From Candidatus Latescibacterota bacterium (GTDB lineage: Bacteria > Latescibacterota > UBA2968): a stretch of DNA of 33,493 nt. Made by a program: the position numbers and the translations under genes. This document shows, one piece after another, positions 17,972 to 25,725 of this stretch. The stretch's first letter is position 1, and each line of letters opens with the position of its first letter. The notes under the pieces are model-generated. The model worked only from the letters and a program-made list of their open reading frames with translations. It was not told where the DNA came from and ran no database searches. Where the stretch lies: the NCBI GenBank assembly GCA_022822565.1, contig JAJEAX010000412.1, positions 1-33,493 of the forward strand. The letters are read 5' to 3'.

Positions 17972-18724
17972 TCATTTCCTCTGAAGGTTGCGCCGGGTGA
18001 ACACATCGTCATCTATCGGTATATCAAACTCGGCCTTGAGATAACGCACAACGGTTTTATGCCGGTCCTTGTTCTGCGGCACCATCTCCATAACAGATGG
18101 AATCGTCTTGCCGCCGAACGACGCGATCTCCTTGAAATTCAAAACCCGCATCAAATTGCCCTTCTCGTCATAGAAATGCTGCCACACCGGAATCAGATCA
18201 TCTGCCCGCACAGCCGTGATGAGCTTGCCCCAAACAATCGGAGAATCTTCCTTCGGAATGAACTGGATGTAAAGGTGACCCGGTTGCGCGTCATCCGGCA
18301 CAATCATCTCGTAGATATAATCGCTGAGCATTGACGACTCTTTGACGAGGTCATCATTCGTAAAATCCGACCCCATCCACGACCCCATCATCATCGATGG
18401 CGGCACTTTTATCACCTTGTTGGTCTTTGGAAGATAATTCCACATCTCGTTGCCAATGCGCAGCGTTGTAACGCCCTTCTCCTTTTTGGGCGCGTCAATG
18501 CGGATGAACGTCTTATCCATTCCCTTTGTCCACGCCCTCAGCGACAGCGTGCGTTCCCAGTGCGGCGTAACAATCTGCATCTCCATATCCGCCACGCTGG
18601 TTTTGCTGCGGTAAAGTTCGTCAATTTTTCTCACAATAGATTCCACATCCCGCTCAGATGCCAACGGCACAGTGGGGTTGGCAAACAGGATGACAAATGC
18701 AATAAAAAACAATCGATAGATCAT
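17972..18724 (-). CDS. LolA-like outer membrane lipoprotein-sorting protein
   Basis: A 250-residue secreted protein: signal peptide to about residue 23 (FFIAFVILFANPTVPLASE), then the LolA_like fold seen in the TP-0789 family (WTKGMDKTFIRIDAPKKEKG, LRIGNEMWNYLPKTNKVIKVPPSMM, WMGSDFTNDDLV, ending DDVFTRRNL). Family members carry hydrophobic cargo such as lipoproteins or lipids in the periplasm. It is the first gene of the operon with two permeases, the ATPase and a barrel, so it is likely the carrier between inner-membrane complex and outer membrane. GAGGAT precedes the ATG. Confidence 0.9.
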   Translation of the reverse strand: MIYRLFFIAFVILFANPTVPLASERDVESIVRKIDELYRSKTSVADMEMQIVTPHWERTLSLRAWTKGMDKTFIRIDAPKKEKGVTTLRIGNEMWNYLPKTNKVIKVPPSMMMGSWMGSDFTNDDLVKESSMLSDYIYEMIVPDDAQPGHLYIQFIPKEDSPIVWGKLITAVRADDLIPVWQHFYDEKGNLMRVLNFKEIASFGGKTIPSVMEMVPQNKDRHKTVVRYLKAEFDIPIDDDVFTRRNLQRK

Positions 18725-18818
18725 TTTGATATCCTCATGCCCTTCGGCGGCAGATTATTTTGACGAATCTCTATTTCTCCTTGCCCCACACCTGCCTCTA
18801 ACATAAATTTCCCTCATC

Positions 18819-19544
18819 ATGGACACCTTTGAAAACTACCGCATCCTCATGGATAGCCTCGATCCCCAAGATACCCCTGTGGTGCAATTTGTACATCGAG
18901 CCGCACCTCGGCACCCCAAACATATCGGGATACTCGACGCATCCTTCAATCCGCTCACCCTTGCCCACGAAGCACTTGTACACCATGCACAAAATACCTT
19001 TAACTTTGACGAAATCGTCCTCCTCCTCGCCAAAGCCAATGTCGATAAAGCCCTCTTTGGTGCAGATTTAGGCCAACGCCTCGCCATGATGGTCAATTAC
19101 GCAGATTCTGATACCCAATTGGACACCTGCCTGTCAATTGCTGGATGTAGCCATGCCCGCTTTATCGACAAAGCACGCGCTCTTAGAGCACATTATTCAC
19201 CCAACGCCCAAATCTACTTTCTCGTCGGTCACGACACCCTGATACGCATCTTTGATCCGCACTATTACACCGACATGATCGCTGAACTCACGGTGCTATT
19301 TTCACTGTGTCACATTATATCTGCCAACCGCGAAAATCCTTCGCGGGAAGTCTTTCACAGATTTATGTCACGCCCCGAATGCGCGCCTTTTACAAACCGC
19401 GTACACCCCCTTCAACTACCCCCATCCTTTGGCAATATTTCCTCTACTGAAGTACGCAAACGCATCCGAGCAGGAGATTCCATCACCGACCTCGTGCCAA
19501 AATCTATAGCCCAATTTATAGAGACATTTGACCTTTACAAATAA
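18819..19544 (+). CDS. NadD-like nucleotidyltransferase
   Basis: A 241-residue protein of the cytidylyltransferase-like (nicotinate-nucleotide adenylyltransferase) superfamily. GILDASFNPLTLAH (37-50) is the HxGH-type nucleotide-binding motif in the TxAH form, FLVGHDTLIRIFDP is the substrate-side motif, and ISSTEVRKRI (about 213) is the ISSTxxR motif. It could make NAD precursors or be a related transferase; the extra 35 N-terminal residues and the TxAH form make the specificity uncertain. No clear ribosome site is seen before the ATG. It is divergent from the transporter operon. Confidence 0.82.
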   Translation: MDTFENYRILMDSLDPQDTPVVQFVHRAAPRHPKHIGILDASFNPLTLAHEALVHHAQNTFNFDEIVLLLAKANVDKALFGADLGQRLAMMVNYADSDTQLDTCLSIAGCSHARFIDKARALRAHYSPNAQIYFLVGHDTLIRIFDPHYYTDMIAELTVLFSLCHIISANRENPSREVFHRFMSRPECAPFTNRVHPLQLPPSFGNISSTEVRKRIRAGDSITDLVPKSIAQFIETFDLYK

Positions 19545-19644
19545 ATAGGAAGTGGAAAGGATGAAGAGTGATGGTGAATCGAGAGGTAGGATGATATACC
19601 AGTTTTTGGGTGGATCGGAGTGGACTTCTTGTATCTTAAAAAAC

Positions 19645-19697
19645 GGGCGAGGCATGCCTCGCCCCTACATGGAATTGGCGTGCGAAAAATTTTTCGC
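19645..19697. repeat. Pair of perfect palindromes in a repeat mosaic
   Basis: GGGCGAGGCATGCCTCGCCC (19645-19664) and GCGAAAAATTTTTCGC (19682-19697) are perfect palindromes, and each is followed by the same word CGCCCCTACA. Further hairpin-forming words follow (GCAGAC/GTCTGC near 19714-19727). Such REP-like elements are common between genes in repeat-rich bacteria. Confidence 0.8.
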
Positions 19698-19722
19698 CCC
19701 TACACACGGTAGGGCAGACAGG

Positions 19723-19820
19723 TCTGCATTCATCCCTGCTTACACCCGCAGGGACATGCCTGCATTCATCTGCGTTCATCCCTGCTTACACCCGCAGGGA
19801 CATGCCTGCGTTCATCTGCG
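19723..19820. repeat. 46-bp tandem repeat, two copies, overlapping aroQ
   Basis: Copy 1 is 19723-19768 and copy 2 is 19769-19814, followed by the first bases of a third (TCTGC at 19815). The copies differ only at A/G changes. Each carries the hairpin CCCTGC/GCAGGG. The ends resemble the dispersed ATCTGCGT repeat. The second copy lies within the coding 3' end of aroQ. Confidence 0.85.
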
Positions 19821-20257
19821 GATACTTCTCGCAACATGCCAACCAGCATCTCAAGCGCCGACACATAGCCTCGCCACCTGAATCCGGCAATAATGCCCAC
19901 TGCAATTTCAGAAAACAGAGAATGCCGCCGCCATGCTTCTCGCGCGTGGATATTGGACAGATGAATTTCGACCAGTGGTAAACCCGCGTCTTCGAGTGCG
20001 TCCCGCAGCGATACGCTCGTTGTGGTCAGCCCTGCGGGATTCATAAGAACACCATCTACAGAATCGCGCATCTCCTGCACTTTTTCAACGAGTGCCCCCT
20101 CGTAATTAGACTGAAAACACGCAATCTCGCAATCCAGTTCATCCGCTTTTTGTTCGAGATATGCGTGAACCTCATCCATTGTCACAGTACCGTAGTGCTC
20201 GGCTTTGCGCCGTCCCAACATGTTAATATTGGGACCTTGTAAAACGAGAATCTTCAT
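19766..20257 (-). CDS. aroQ: Type II 3-dehydroquinate dehydratase with repeat-derived tail
   Basis: A 163-residue enzyme of the shikimate pathway that removes water from 3-dehydroquinate. Family motifs are present: LQGPNINMLGRR, HYG (base Tyr), SNYEG, EIHLSN with the catalytic His, and HAREAWRRHS. The usual NPGAxTHTS loop reads NPAGLTTTS, so the histidine of that loop is missing. Typical length is about 145; the last 17 or so residues (ADERRHVPAGVSRDERR) are encoded by the 46-bp repeat, and the stop lies in it. The ATG overlaps the accD stop (ATGA), so the two are coupled. Confidence 0.88.
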   Translation of the reverse strand: MKILVLQGPNINMLGRRKAEHYGTVTMDEVHAYLEQKADELDCEIACFQSNYEGALVEKVQEMRDSVDGVLMNPAGLTTTSVSLRDALEDAGLPLVEIHLSNIHAREAWRRHSLFSEIAVGIIAGFRWRGYVSALEMLVGMLREVSADERRHVPAGVSRDERR

Positions 20258-21123
20258 GAAGTAACCTCGGGGGGATTTTTATTCAACATCTCAATCAACT
20301 GAGACAGCGTAGCTCTCATTTTATCTCGAGAAACAATCATATCGACAAAACCGTGTTCGAGCACTTGCTCCGCGCGCTGTGCTTGCCTCAGAGCTTCCAT
20401 CTCGGAGGCACTCACAGAAGACCCTGTAATACGCGATCCCGTAAACCCAATCAGCGCATTTGGCTCGGCGATATTGATATCGCCAATTGACGCATAACTG
20501 GCGTTTACACCGGCTGTTGTGGGATCTATAAGAACAGAAATAAACAGCAGTCCCGCATCTGCAAATTGGGATAACCTGGCATTGACTTTCGCCATTTGCA
20601 TCAGCGAAAAAATGCTCTCTTGCATGCGCGCACCGCCAGACCGGCACACAATAATCAGCGGCAATTGATCGCGCATGCATCGATCAATCACCCGACAAAT
20701 TCGCTCGCCTTCAGCCGAACCGAGCGACCCCCCCATAAAACCAAATTCATGCACGGCAATACCCACAGGCACATCATCGATTTTCCCCACACCTGCCAGT
20801 ACAGCGGCATCCATATTGGTGCGTTTGCGATATTCCTTGATCCGATCGGGATAGGGCTGTAGATCGACAAATGCGAGGGGATCGGCCGATTTGACTTCCC
20901 GGCCTATTTCTTCAAATGAATCTGCATCGAGCACAGCGGCGATATAATCGGCACTGGATATGCGAAAGTGATGTTTGCAATGCGGACAAATACCTGTATT
21001 TTGCTCGAGTTTCTTTCGGTAAACTATTTGCTCACATCGCTCGCACTTAACCCAAATATTTTCGGGCATACGCTTTCGCACAAGCGTCCGAATGCCAGAT
21101 TTGAGCTTGTTAAACCAGTTCAT
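20254..21123 (-). CDS. accD: Acetyl-CoA carboxylase carboxyltransferase subunit beta
   Basis: A 289-residue subunit that, with AccA, moves the carboxyl group from biotin to acetyl-CoA to make malonyl-CoA, the first step of fatty acid synthesis. It has the N-terminal zinc ribbon (Cys27, 30, 46, 49) and the crotonase-like core with FMGGSLGSAEGERI, CRSGGARMQE, LIDPTTAGVNAS and DINIAEPNALIGFTG. Length is normal. GGAG is 8 nt before the ATG. It leads an operon with aroQ and faces a LysR gene across a 266-nt AT-rich gap. accA is not in this window. Confidence 0.95.
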   Translation of the reverse strand: MNWFNKLKSGIRTLVRKRMPENIWVKCERCEQIVYRKKLEQNTGICPHCKHHFRISSADYIAAVLDADSFEEIGREVKSADPLAFVDLQPYPDRIKEYRKRTNMDAAVLAGVGKIDDVPVGIAVHEFGFMGGSLGSAEGERICRVIDRCMRDQLPLIIVCRSGGARMQESIFSLMQMAKVNARLSQFADAGLLFISVLIDPTTAGVNASYASIGDINIAEPNALIGFTGSRITGSSVSASEMEALRQAQRAEQVLEHGFVDMIVSRDKMRATLSQLIEMLNKNPPEVTS

Positions 21124-21291
21124 AAGTGATCTCCATATAGCGATAACAAATTGAAGTATAAGGTGTTCTGGCGTTTTTTACAAGAGCAAATCCAAAATTG
21201 GCGTTTTGGCAAATCGGCCTTACCAAAATCGTACCCCGATTTTTTTTTACGCTGTTCAAAATGGGCACTATTTCTCAAATCCAGTTTTTCT

Positions 21292-21320
21292 ATTGACATA
21301 GTTTCAATTTTCTTATAGAT
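21292..21320 (+). promoter_or_regulatory. Sigma70-type promoter of the LysR gene
   Basis: TTGACA (21292-21297), a 17-nt spacer and TAGATT (21315-21320) form a good promoter about 70 nt ahead of the TTG start. Being in the accD/LysR divergent gap it could be self-regulated. Confidence 0.6.
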
Positions 21321-21389
21321 TTGCCGTCCTAATTTGCACCCTCTCGCAATTTCATATCCCCTTATAATTTTAACAGTGGAGAAAGCCCC

Positions 21390-22289
21390 TTGCTGATTAC
21401 GAGCCTGAAAGTCTTCTGTGACCTGATTGAAACGCAGAGTTTTTCCAAAACAGCTGTCCTTAATTCCGTTACTCAATCCGCGGTAAGCCAGCAACTCAAG
21501 AGCATTGAAAAACGCCAGGGAAAACAACTCATCGAACGCGTTGAAAAAAGACGTCTGTCACTCACTGCAGAAGGCGAAATTTTTTACACCTATGCCCGAG
21601 ACATTGTCCGGCGCTACGAAGAAATGGAACACCGCATTCAGGCTCTGGGTGGGGTGGTTTCGGGAACTGTTCGTCTGGCATCTATTTACAGCGTGGGTAT
21701 GCTCGAACTCACGCCCTTTCTCAAAACCTATCTCAAAGCCTATCCCCGGGTTAATTTTCGTCTCCAATACGATCAGGTAAATAAAATTTATGACGATGTT
21801 GCCAATGGCGAAGTCGATTTGGGCATTGTGCCATATCCCCGCACCCAGCGCAATGTAGATGTAATGCCTTTTACACAAGACAAGATGGTCGTGGCCATGC
21901 ACCCCGATCATGAATTGGCCTCTCGCAACGCATTCTTGCCACAAGAACTCAACAAATTTCCGCTGGTTCTCTTTACCCCCGAAACCCCAACTCGGCGTGC
22001 CGTTGATCAGTTCTTAAAAAAATACAAAATACGCCCCGATATCGTCATGGAACTCGACCACATAGCCCCCATTAAACACGCCGTAGAAGTCGATATTGGC
22101 ATCTCTATTTTGCCACTCAATTCCATTGAGCAAGAACTCGCTCGCAAAACCCTTGCATATCTTCACTTTGTAGATCGCGATTTTGAGCGTCCATTGGGCA
22201 TCCTCTTTCGAAAAGGGCGCAGTTTGTCAATCGCCACCCAAAAACTGCTCGATATTCTCGTAAACAGCGATCAAAAACCCGCCTCCTGA
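21390..22289 (+). CDS. LysR-family transcriptional regulator
   Basis: A 299-residue regulator. Residues 1-60 are the winged HTH (SFSKTAVLNSVTQSAVSQQLKSIE), followed by a linker helix and a substrate-binding domain at about 90-290 (VSGTVRLASIYSVGMLELTPFL; GEVDLGIVPYP; FPLVLF; GISILPLNSIEQEL). The order suggests the CysB/CbbR-like group; the effector is unknown. The start is the TTG at 21390, 6 nt after GGAGAAAG, with the correct N-terminus for the family. The divergent accD-aroQ operon is a candidate target, as is itself. A Lon-domain gene follows after 4 nt. Confidence 0.92.
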   Translation: MLITSLKVFCDLIETQSFSKTAVLNSVTQSAVSQQLKSIEKRQGKQLIERVEKRRLSLTAEGEIFYTYARDIVRRYEEMEHRIQALGGVVSGTVRLASIYSVGMLELTPFLKTYLKAYPRVNFRLQYDQVNKIYDDVANGEVDLGIVPYPRTQRNVDVMPFTQDKMVVAMHPDHELASRNAFLPQELNKFPLVLFTPETPTRRAVDQFLKKYKIRPDIVMELDHIAPIKHAVEVDIGISILPLNSIEQELARKTLAYLHFVDRDFERPLGILFRKGRSLSIATQKLLDILVNSDQKPAS

Positions 22290-22293
22290 CCCA

Positions 22294-22893
22294 ATGGAAC
22301 TGCCCCTCTTTCCCCTCGACCTGGTGCTGCTGCCACATCGGCGTGTTCCCTTGCACATCTTCGAAGAGCGATACAAGCAAATGATCGGTGAGTGTCTTGA
22401 CAACGATACCGAATTTGGTCTTGTATGGGGTACGGACGATGATTTTAGCGACATCGGATGCGCGGCGCGTGTTGTCGGCCTGCTCAATCGATTTCCCGAT
22501 GGCCGAATGAACATCATGATTGAAGGGACGCGACGCTTTCGCGTTATTCAGCAATACGATATCCATCCGTATATATCGGGCTTTGTGGAAGACGTAGAAG
22601 ACGATGACGAAGCCTTTGACATCGCTTTGGGGAACCGCGCCAAAAAACTCTATACCGAAGCCCTGAAGCTCTCATCTGGCTGGATATCGCCCCCAATACC
22701 CGCCATGGAACTCGGCGCACTCTCATACATCCTCGCAGCAAATCTCGCCTTATCCCTCGACGAGCAGCAAGCACTTCTGGAAAATACCTCACCCAACGAA
22801 CGCCTCGAAACCGTGTCCAATGCACTCGAAAAGTCACTCGTCACTCTGCGCGAAGTAAAACGCCGAACGCGCGGAAATGGACATCTGTTGTAA
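22294..22893 (+). CDS. Lon N-terminal substrate-binding domain protein
   Basis: A 199-residue protein that starts like the Lon protease N domain (ELPLFPLDLVLLPHRRVPLHIFEERYKQMI) with GTRRFRV and a helical second half (LSYILAANLALSLDEQQALLENTSPNERLE). There is no ATPase or peptidase domain. Stand-alone proteins of this family are widespread; their function is poorly known, perhaps substrate recognition. It starts 4 nt after the LysR stop without a clear ribosome site, so it is probably translationally coupled. Confidence 0.88.
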   Translation: MELPLFPLDLVLLPHRRVPLHIFEERYKQMIGECLDNDTEFGLVWGTDDDFSDIGCAARVVGLLNRFPDGRMNIMIEGTRRFRVIQQYDIHPYISGFVEDVEDDDEAFDIALGNRAKKLYTEALKLSSGWISPPIPAMELGALSYILAANLALSLDEQQALLENTSPNERLETVSNALEKSLVTLREVKRRTRGNGHLL

Positions 22894-22894
22894 C

Positions 22895-22911
22895 AGTAGT
22901 CAGTGGTCAGT
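22895..22911. repeat. GTCAGTGGTCAGT-type dispersed repeat, copy 1
   Basis: AGTAGTCAGTGGTCAGT follows the Lon-domain gene. An inverted relative lies at 27187-27208. Confidence 0.55.
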
Positions 22912-22954
22912 TCACCTCGCCCAATTCCCAGTCCCTCTTTACCTCCCGCCTTTC

Positions 22955-22974
22955 ATCTGCGTCCATCTGTGGAT
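22955..22974. repeat. Dispersed ATCTGCGT-type repeat, copy 2
   Basis: ATCTGCGTCCATCTGTGGAT lies 5 nt past the stop of the Gfo/Idh/MocA gene; it matches the copy at 2254-2273 at 18 of 20 positions. Confidence 0.7.
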
Positions 22975-22979
22975 GATTT

Positions 22980-23969
22980 TCAGATTTGCGAATCGTAAAT
23001 CGCATCGACCAATTCCATAGATTTTGCCGCGTCTTCAAAATTTGTTTCGGGTTGTTGACCCGTTTTTACGCAATCGATAAAATGGCGATTAATGGCATAA
23101 GCTCCAAAAGCGACATGCGGCTTCTCGCTTTCACTCAGCGTCCAGGGATCGAGCACACGCGCGGGTTCTACTTTGCCATCGGCAAATACCTGCCCGCCTT
23201 CTTCGGGATCGCCAAACATCGAAATACCCGTCGAATGCACCTCCACCGTGAACATCCGACGTCCCATCATGTAACAATTTTGTAGCACACCTGTCGCGCC
23301 AGACGAAAACTTCACCAGCGCAGTGTGCATATTTCTAAACGTAGCGTCCAATCGCCGCACATCGCTCGCCACGGCTTCTACTTCTCCACCACACAAATAT
23401 CGCAGCGTATCCACCGCGTGAATACCATCGCAGGTCAATTTTTCCATCGCACCCTTGTAAATGGGTTGCCCACCCACTTCGTTTTTATAAAAATACGACG
23501 CCGCGCTGTGCACTGGCCCATTTTTCTCGCATATTTCTTTTCCCGTGCGGATCACTGGCGCAAACCGCCTCTGGAATGTCACGCCCGTAACCACATTGTT
23601 CTTTTTTGCCAACAACGCCATCTGTTTGGCCTGTTCGGTCGTTACTGAAGGCGGTTTTTCGATGATAATATTAACGCCCATCTCCATAATATTCGCCGCC
23701 ACATCGTATATGTGATGCGGTGGCATAATCGCATAAACCACATCGGGTTTTTCCCGTTCGATCATCGTCACATAATTGGTGTATCGCGCTGGAATATCGT
23801 ATTCCCCCGCCACCTCGATCATACGCACTTCATTTAACTCACATACAGCCACCATTTTGACATCGTCCATATCGTTCAGCGAGGGATAGTGTACACTGCG
23901 CGACCGCCCCCCCGCACCGATCATGGCAACCTTGACGACCTTCTGAGAACTCGCCGTATTCTTTTCCAT
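22980..23969 (-). CDS. Gfo/Idh/MocA family oxidoreductase
   Basis: A 329-residue NAD(P)-dependent sugar or inositol oxidoreductase, cytoplasmic. N-terminal Rossmann fold with MIGAGGRSRSVHYPS (16-30), EKPPSV at 104-109 (the conserved EKP lysine) and the C-terminal family domain (CDGIHAVDTLRYL holds the catalytic Asp/His pair). The ATG at 23969 follows AAGGAGAACAAT; an upstream start at 24044 would add a tail of Cys, Arg and Gly without a ribosome site. It is 14 nt after the mannonate dehydratase-like gene and forms an operon with it, so sugar acid catabolism is likely. The precise substrate is unknown. Confidence 0.92.
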   Translation of the reverse strand: MEKNTASSQKVVKVAMIGAGGRSRSVHYPSLNDMDDVKMVAVCELNEVRMIEVAGEYDIPARYTNYVTMIEREKPDVVYAIMPPHHIYDVAANIMEMGVNIIIEKPPSVTTEQAKQMALLAKKNNVVTGVTFQRRFAPVIRTGKEICEKNGPVHSAASYFYKNEVGGQPIYKGAMEKLTCDGIHAVDTLRYLCGGEVEAVASDVRRLDATFRNMHTALVKFSSGATGVLQNCYMMGRRMFTVEVHSTGISMFGDPEEGGQVFADGKVEPARVLDPWTLSESEKPHVAFGAYAINRHFIDCVKTGQQPETNFEDAAKSMELVDAIYDSQI

Positions 23970-23983
23970 ATTGTTCTCCTTTT

Positions 23984-24925
23984 TCAATAAACCGCCTGAA
24001 TCAACGCACGCATGTACCCCACGGCAAACGCGCGCCCTGCCCACTCGGTACCCGATTGCCAGAACCTGGGCGTGTGGTCCATCATAAACGGACCATTAAA
24101 TCCCACTCCCTTGTAGGTTTGCATCGCCTTGTGCATATCGTTTTGCCCCTCATCGATAAACACCTCTCGAAAACTTCTCGGCGTACCCTGAATATCTCGA
24201 AAATGCACGTACACAATTTTGTCCCGACCGCCAATATCGCGGATCGCTTCGCAAACATCTTCGCCCATTTCAGCCACGCATCCCTGACAAAATAGCATGG
24301 CATTGCACGAACTGGGGGCAAGGTCAAAGATGCGATGATATTGCTCCAATGTAGATACAATGCGAGCGGCCCCGCCCATCGGTTCGGGAATGGGCGGATC
24401 ATCCGGATGCAATGCCATCCTCACGCCGTATTCTTCGGCCACGGGTATCACGCGCTTCAAAAAGTATTCGATATTTTCCCACATGCCAGCTTCTGAGATA
24501 GCTTTCTCGGGCACATACACGCGCTCGCGCGCCCATTCGTCGTAATCAAACGTGCTGTATTTGACGCCGCCGCGCCCCGTCGCCGACTCCGTTCGAAAAT
24601 TGCCAATCGGCTTAAAATTGTATCCCAAAGTAGGTATGCCCGCTTCTCCCAAATTGCGGATAAACATACACCAGGCATCTATTTTTTCATCCCGATCTTC
24701 CAAACCCAGAGTAAATTCATCCCAACCATAGCTGGCGGCATTCCGCAAAATCAGGCCGTGATCCGCGGCTTTATCTCGCATATCTTCCCAGTACGCGCGG
24801 CGGTCTTTGCCATCGCGCATATCCATCGACGGATTGATCGTCAGATAGTCAACGCCAATCGCTTTGAGAAAACTCAGCGACTCGTCATTCACCTGCTCGT
24901 AGTGCAACTGCTCCTGAATGGTCAT
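23984..24925 (-). CDS. Mannonate dehydratase-like (UxuA family) enzyme
   Basis: A 313-residue TIM-barrel protein. It shows the UxuA-type signatures RMALHPDDPPIPEP (metal-binding His and Asp), NAMLFCQGCVAEM, VYVHFRDIQGTP and EVFIDEGQNDM. UxuA dehydrates D-mannonate in glucuronate breakdown; this protein is shorter than the E. coli enzyme (394), so the substrate may differ. GGAGGT precedes the ATG. It is the first gene of an operon with the Gfo/Idh/MocA oxidoreductase, supporting a role in sugar acid catabolism. Confidence 0.85.
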   Translation of the reverse strand: MTIQEQLHYEQVNDESLSFLKAIGVDYLTINPSMDMRDGKDRRAYWEDMRDKAADHGLILRNAASYGWDEFTLGLEDRDEKIDAWCMFIRNLGEAGIPTLGYNFKPIGNFRTESATGRGGVKYSTFDYDEWARERVYVPEKAISEAGMWENIEYFLKRVIPVAEEYGVRMALHPDDPPIPEPMGGAARIVSTLEQYHRIFDLAPSSCNAMLFCQGCVAEMGEDVCEAIRDIGGRDKIVYVHFRDIQGTPRSFREVFIDEGQNDMHKAMQTYKGVGFNGPFMMDHTPRFWQSGTEWAGRAFAVGYMRALIQAVY

Positions 24926-25013
24926 AGCAACCTCCGTTAAAATCTCAAATCCTCAATATCCGACAAGGCATGCATAAATCACTCAAAAATAGAAGTCAAG
25001 AAAACAATAGAGC

Positions 25014-25037
25014 GCAAAAAACCGGCAAAAGCCGGTT
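25014..25037 (-). terminator. Rho-independent terminator of the ATPase/TOPRIM pair
   Basis: On the minus strand AACCGGC and GCCGGTT pair around TTTT, followed by TTTTTG. It lies about 92 nt past the stop at 25129. Confidence 0.8.
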
Positions 25038-25128
25038 GGGGGTCGGTTGGCGAAAACTAACTAAAATTATGGCCTTAAACTGCTAGCCTACCCTAGAAAC
25101 TATAGGAACATCTATGTCGCCCAGCCCA

Positions 25129-25725
25129 TCACAGATTTCTCAACCGATTTAGAAGTACCTCGGCATGTGGACATGCTGCTTCGACAAGGGCAGGGTCAAT
25201 TTGCGCCAGCAAATCGAATGAGACCTTGCCCTTGGAATAGCGTTTGGAGCAGGAGGCGGTGGCTCGTCTAAGTACATCATCGACTGTTGATTTGGGCACA
25301 CTCTCTAAGTTGGACCATTGCTTGAGTACGTTCTGCCTAAACCTCGTGCCAAAGTACTTTCGCAACGCAACACGATCAGCTAAGAACCAGGTCTCCATAA
25401 TCTGAACCATCAGAAATGCCTGATCGTCGCCTGCGCCGGGAGGCTTATGCCAACCATCGCGAGCGTGCAAATGCTGCCAGACCGAGTGCCTCCGATCAAC
25501 CCGATCCTCACTATCGACAAGCAAAAGAGAGACCGTGCCGGGACGACCTACCTCAACGGCTGTGGCAAATCGGTCAAAGGTCTGTCGGCGTGTGCCTCCT
25601 CGTACTATCTTTGTCCTGCTGCCAACACCCGCGGATTCGAAAAATTCGTTCCAGCCCTCACGGAAACGCGCACCGAGTTCTCTACCTTCTCCGCCACCTT
25701 CAATATATAGCGTCGCCGTCACCAT
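25129..25725 (-). CDS. TOPRIM-like (DUF4276-like) partner of the ATPase
   Basis: A 198-residue protein that begins VTATLYIEGGGEGREL and has LLLVDSEDRVD at about 80-90, giving the Glu and the DxED positions of a TOPRIM-type fold as in OLD-family and DUF4276 proteins. FLMVQIMETWFLAD and LLNRLRNL match the DUF4276 layout in my reading. In defence pairs of this kind (PARIS- or AbiL-like) the TOPRIM protein is the nuclease effector held by the ATPase. The ATG at 25725 overlaps the ATPase stop by 7 nt, so the two are coupled. Family assignment is by eye. Confidence 0.78.
   Translation of the reverse strand: MVTATLYIEGGGEGRELGARFREGWNEFFESAGVGSRTKIVRGGTRRQTFDRFATAVEVGRPGTVSLLLVDSEDRVDRRHSVWQHLHARDGWHKPPGAGDDQAFLMVQIMETWFLADRVALRKYFGTRFRQNVLKQWSNLESVPKSTVDDVLRRATASCSKRYSKGKVSFDLLAQIDPALVEAACPHAEVLLNRLRNL

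Noticed and set aside
19723-19820. CRISPR array
   Set aside because: The two 46-bp copies abut with no spacers and overlap a coding end; no cas gene is nearby.
19552-19881. Plus-strand reading frame of about 109 codons
   Set aside because: It runs through the palindromes and tandem repeat and reads as low-complexity sequence.
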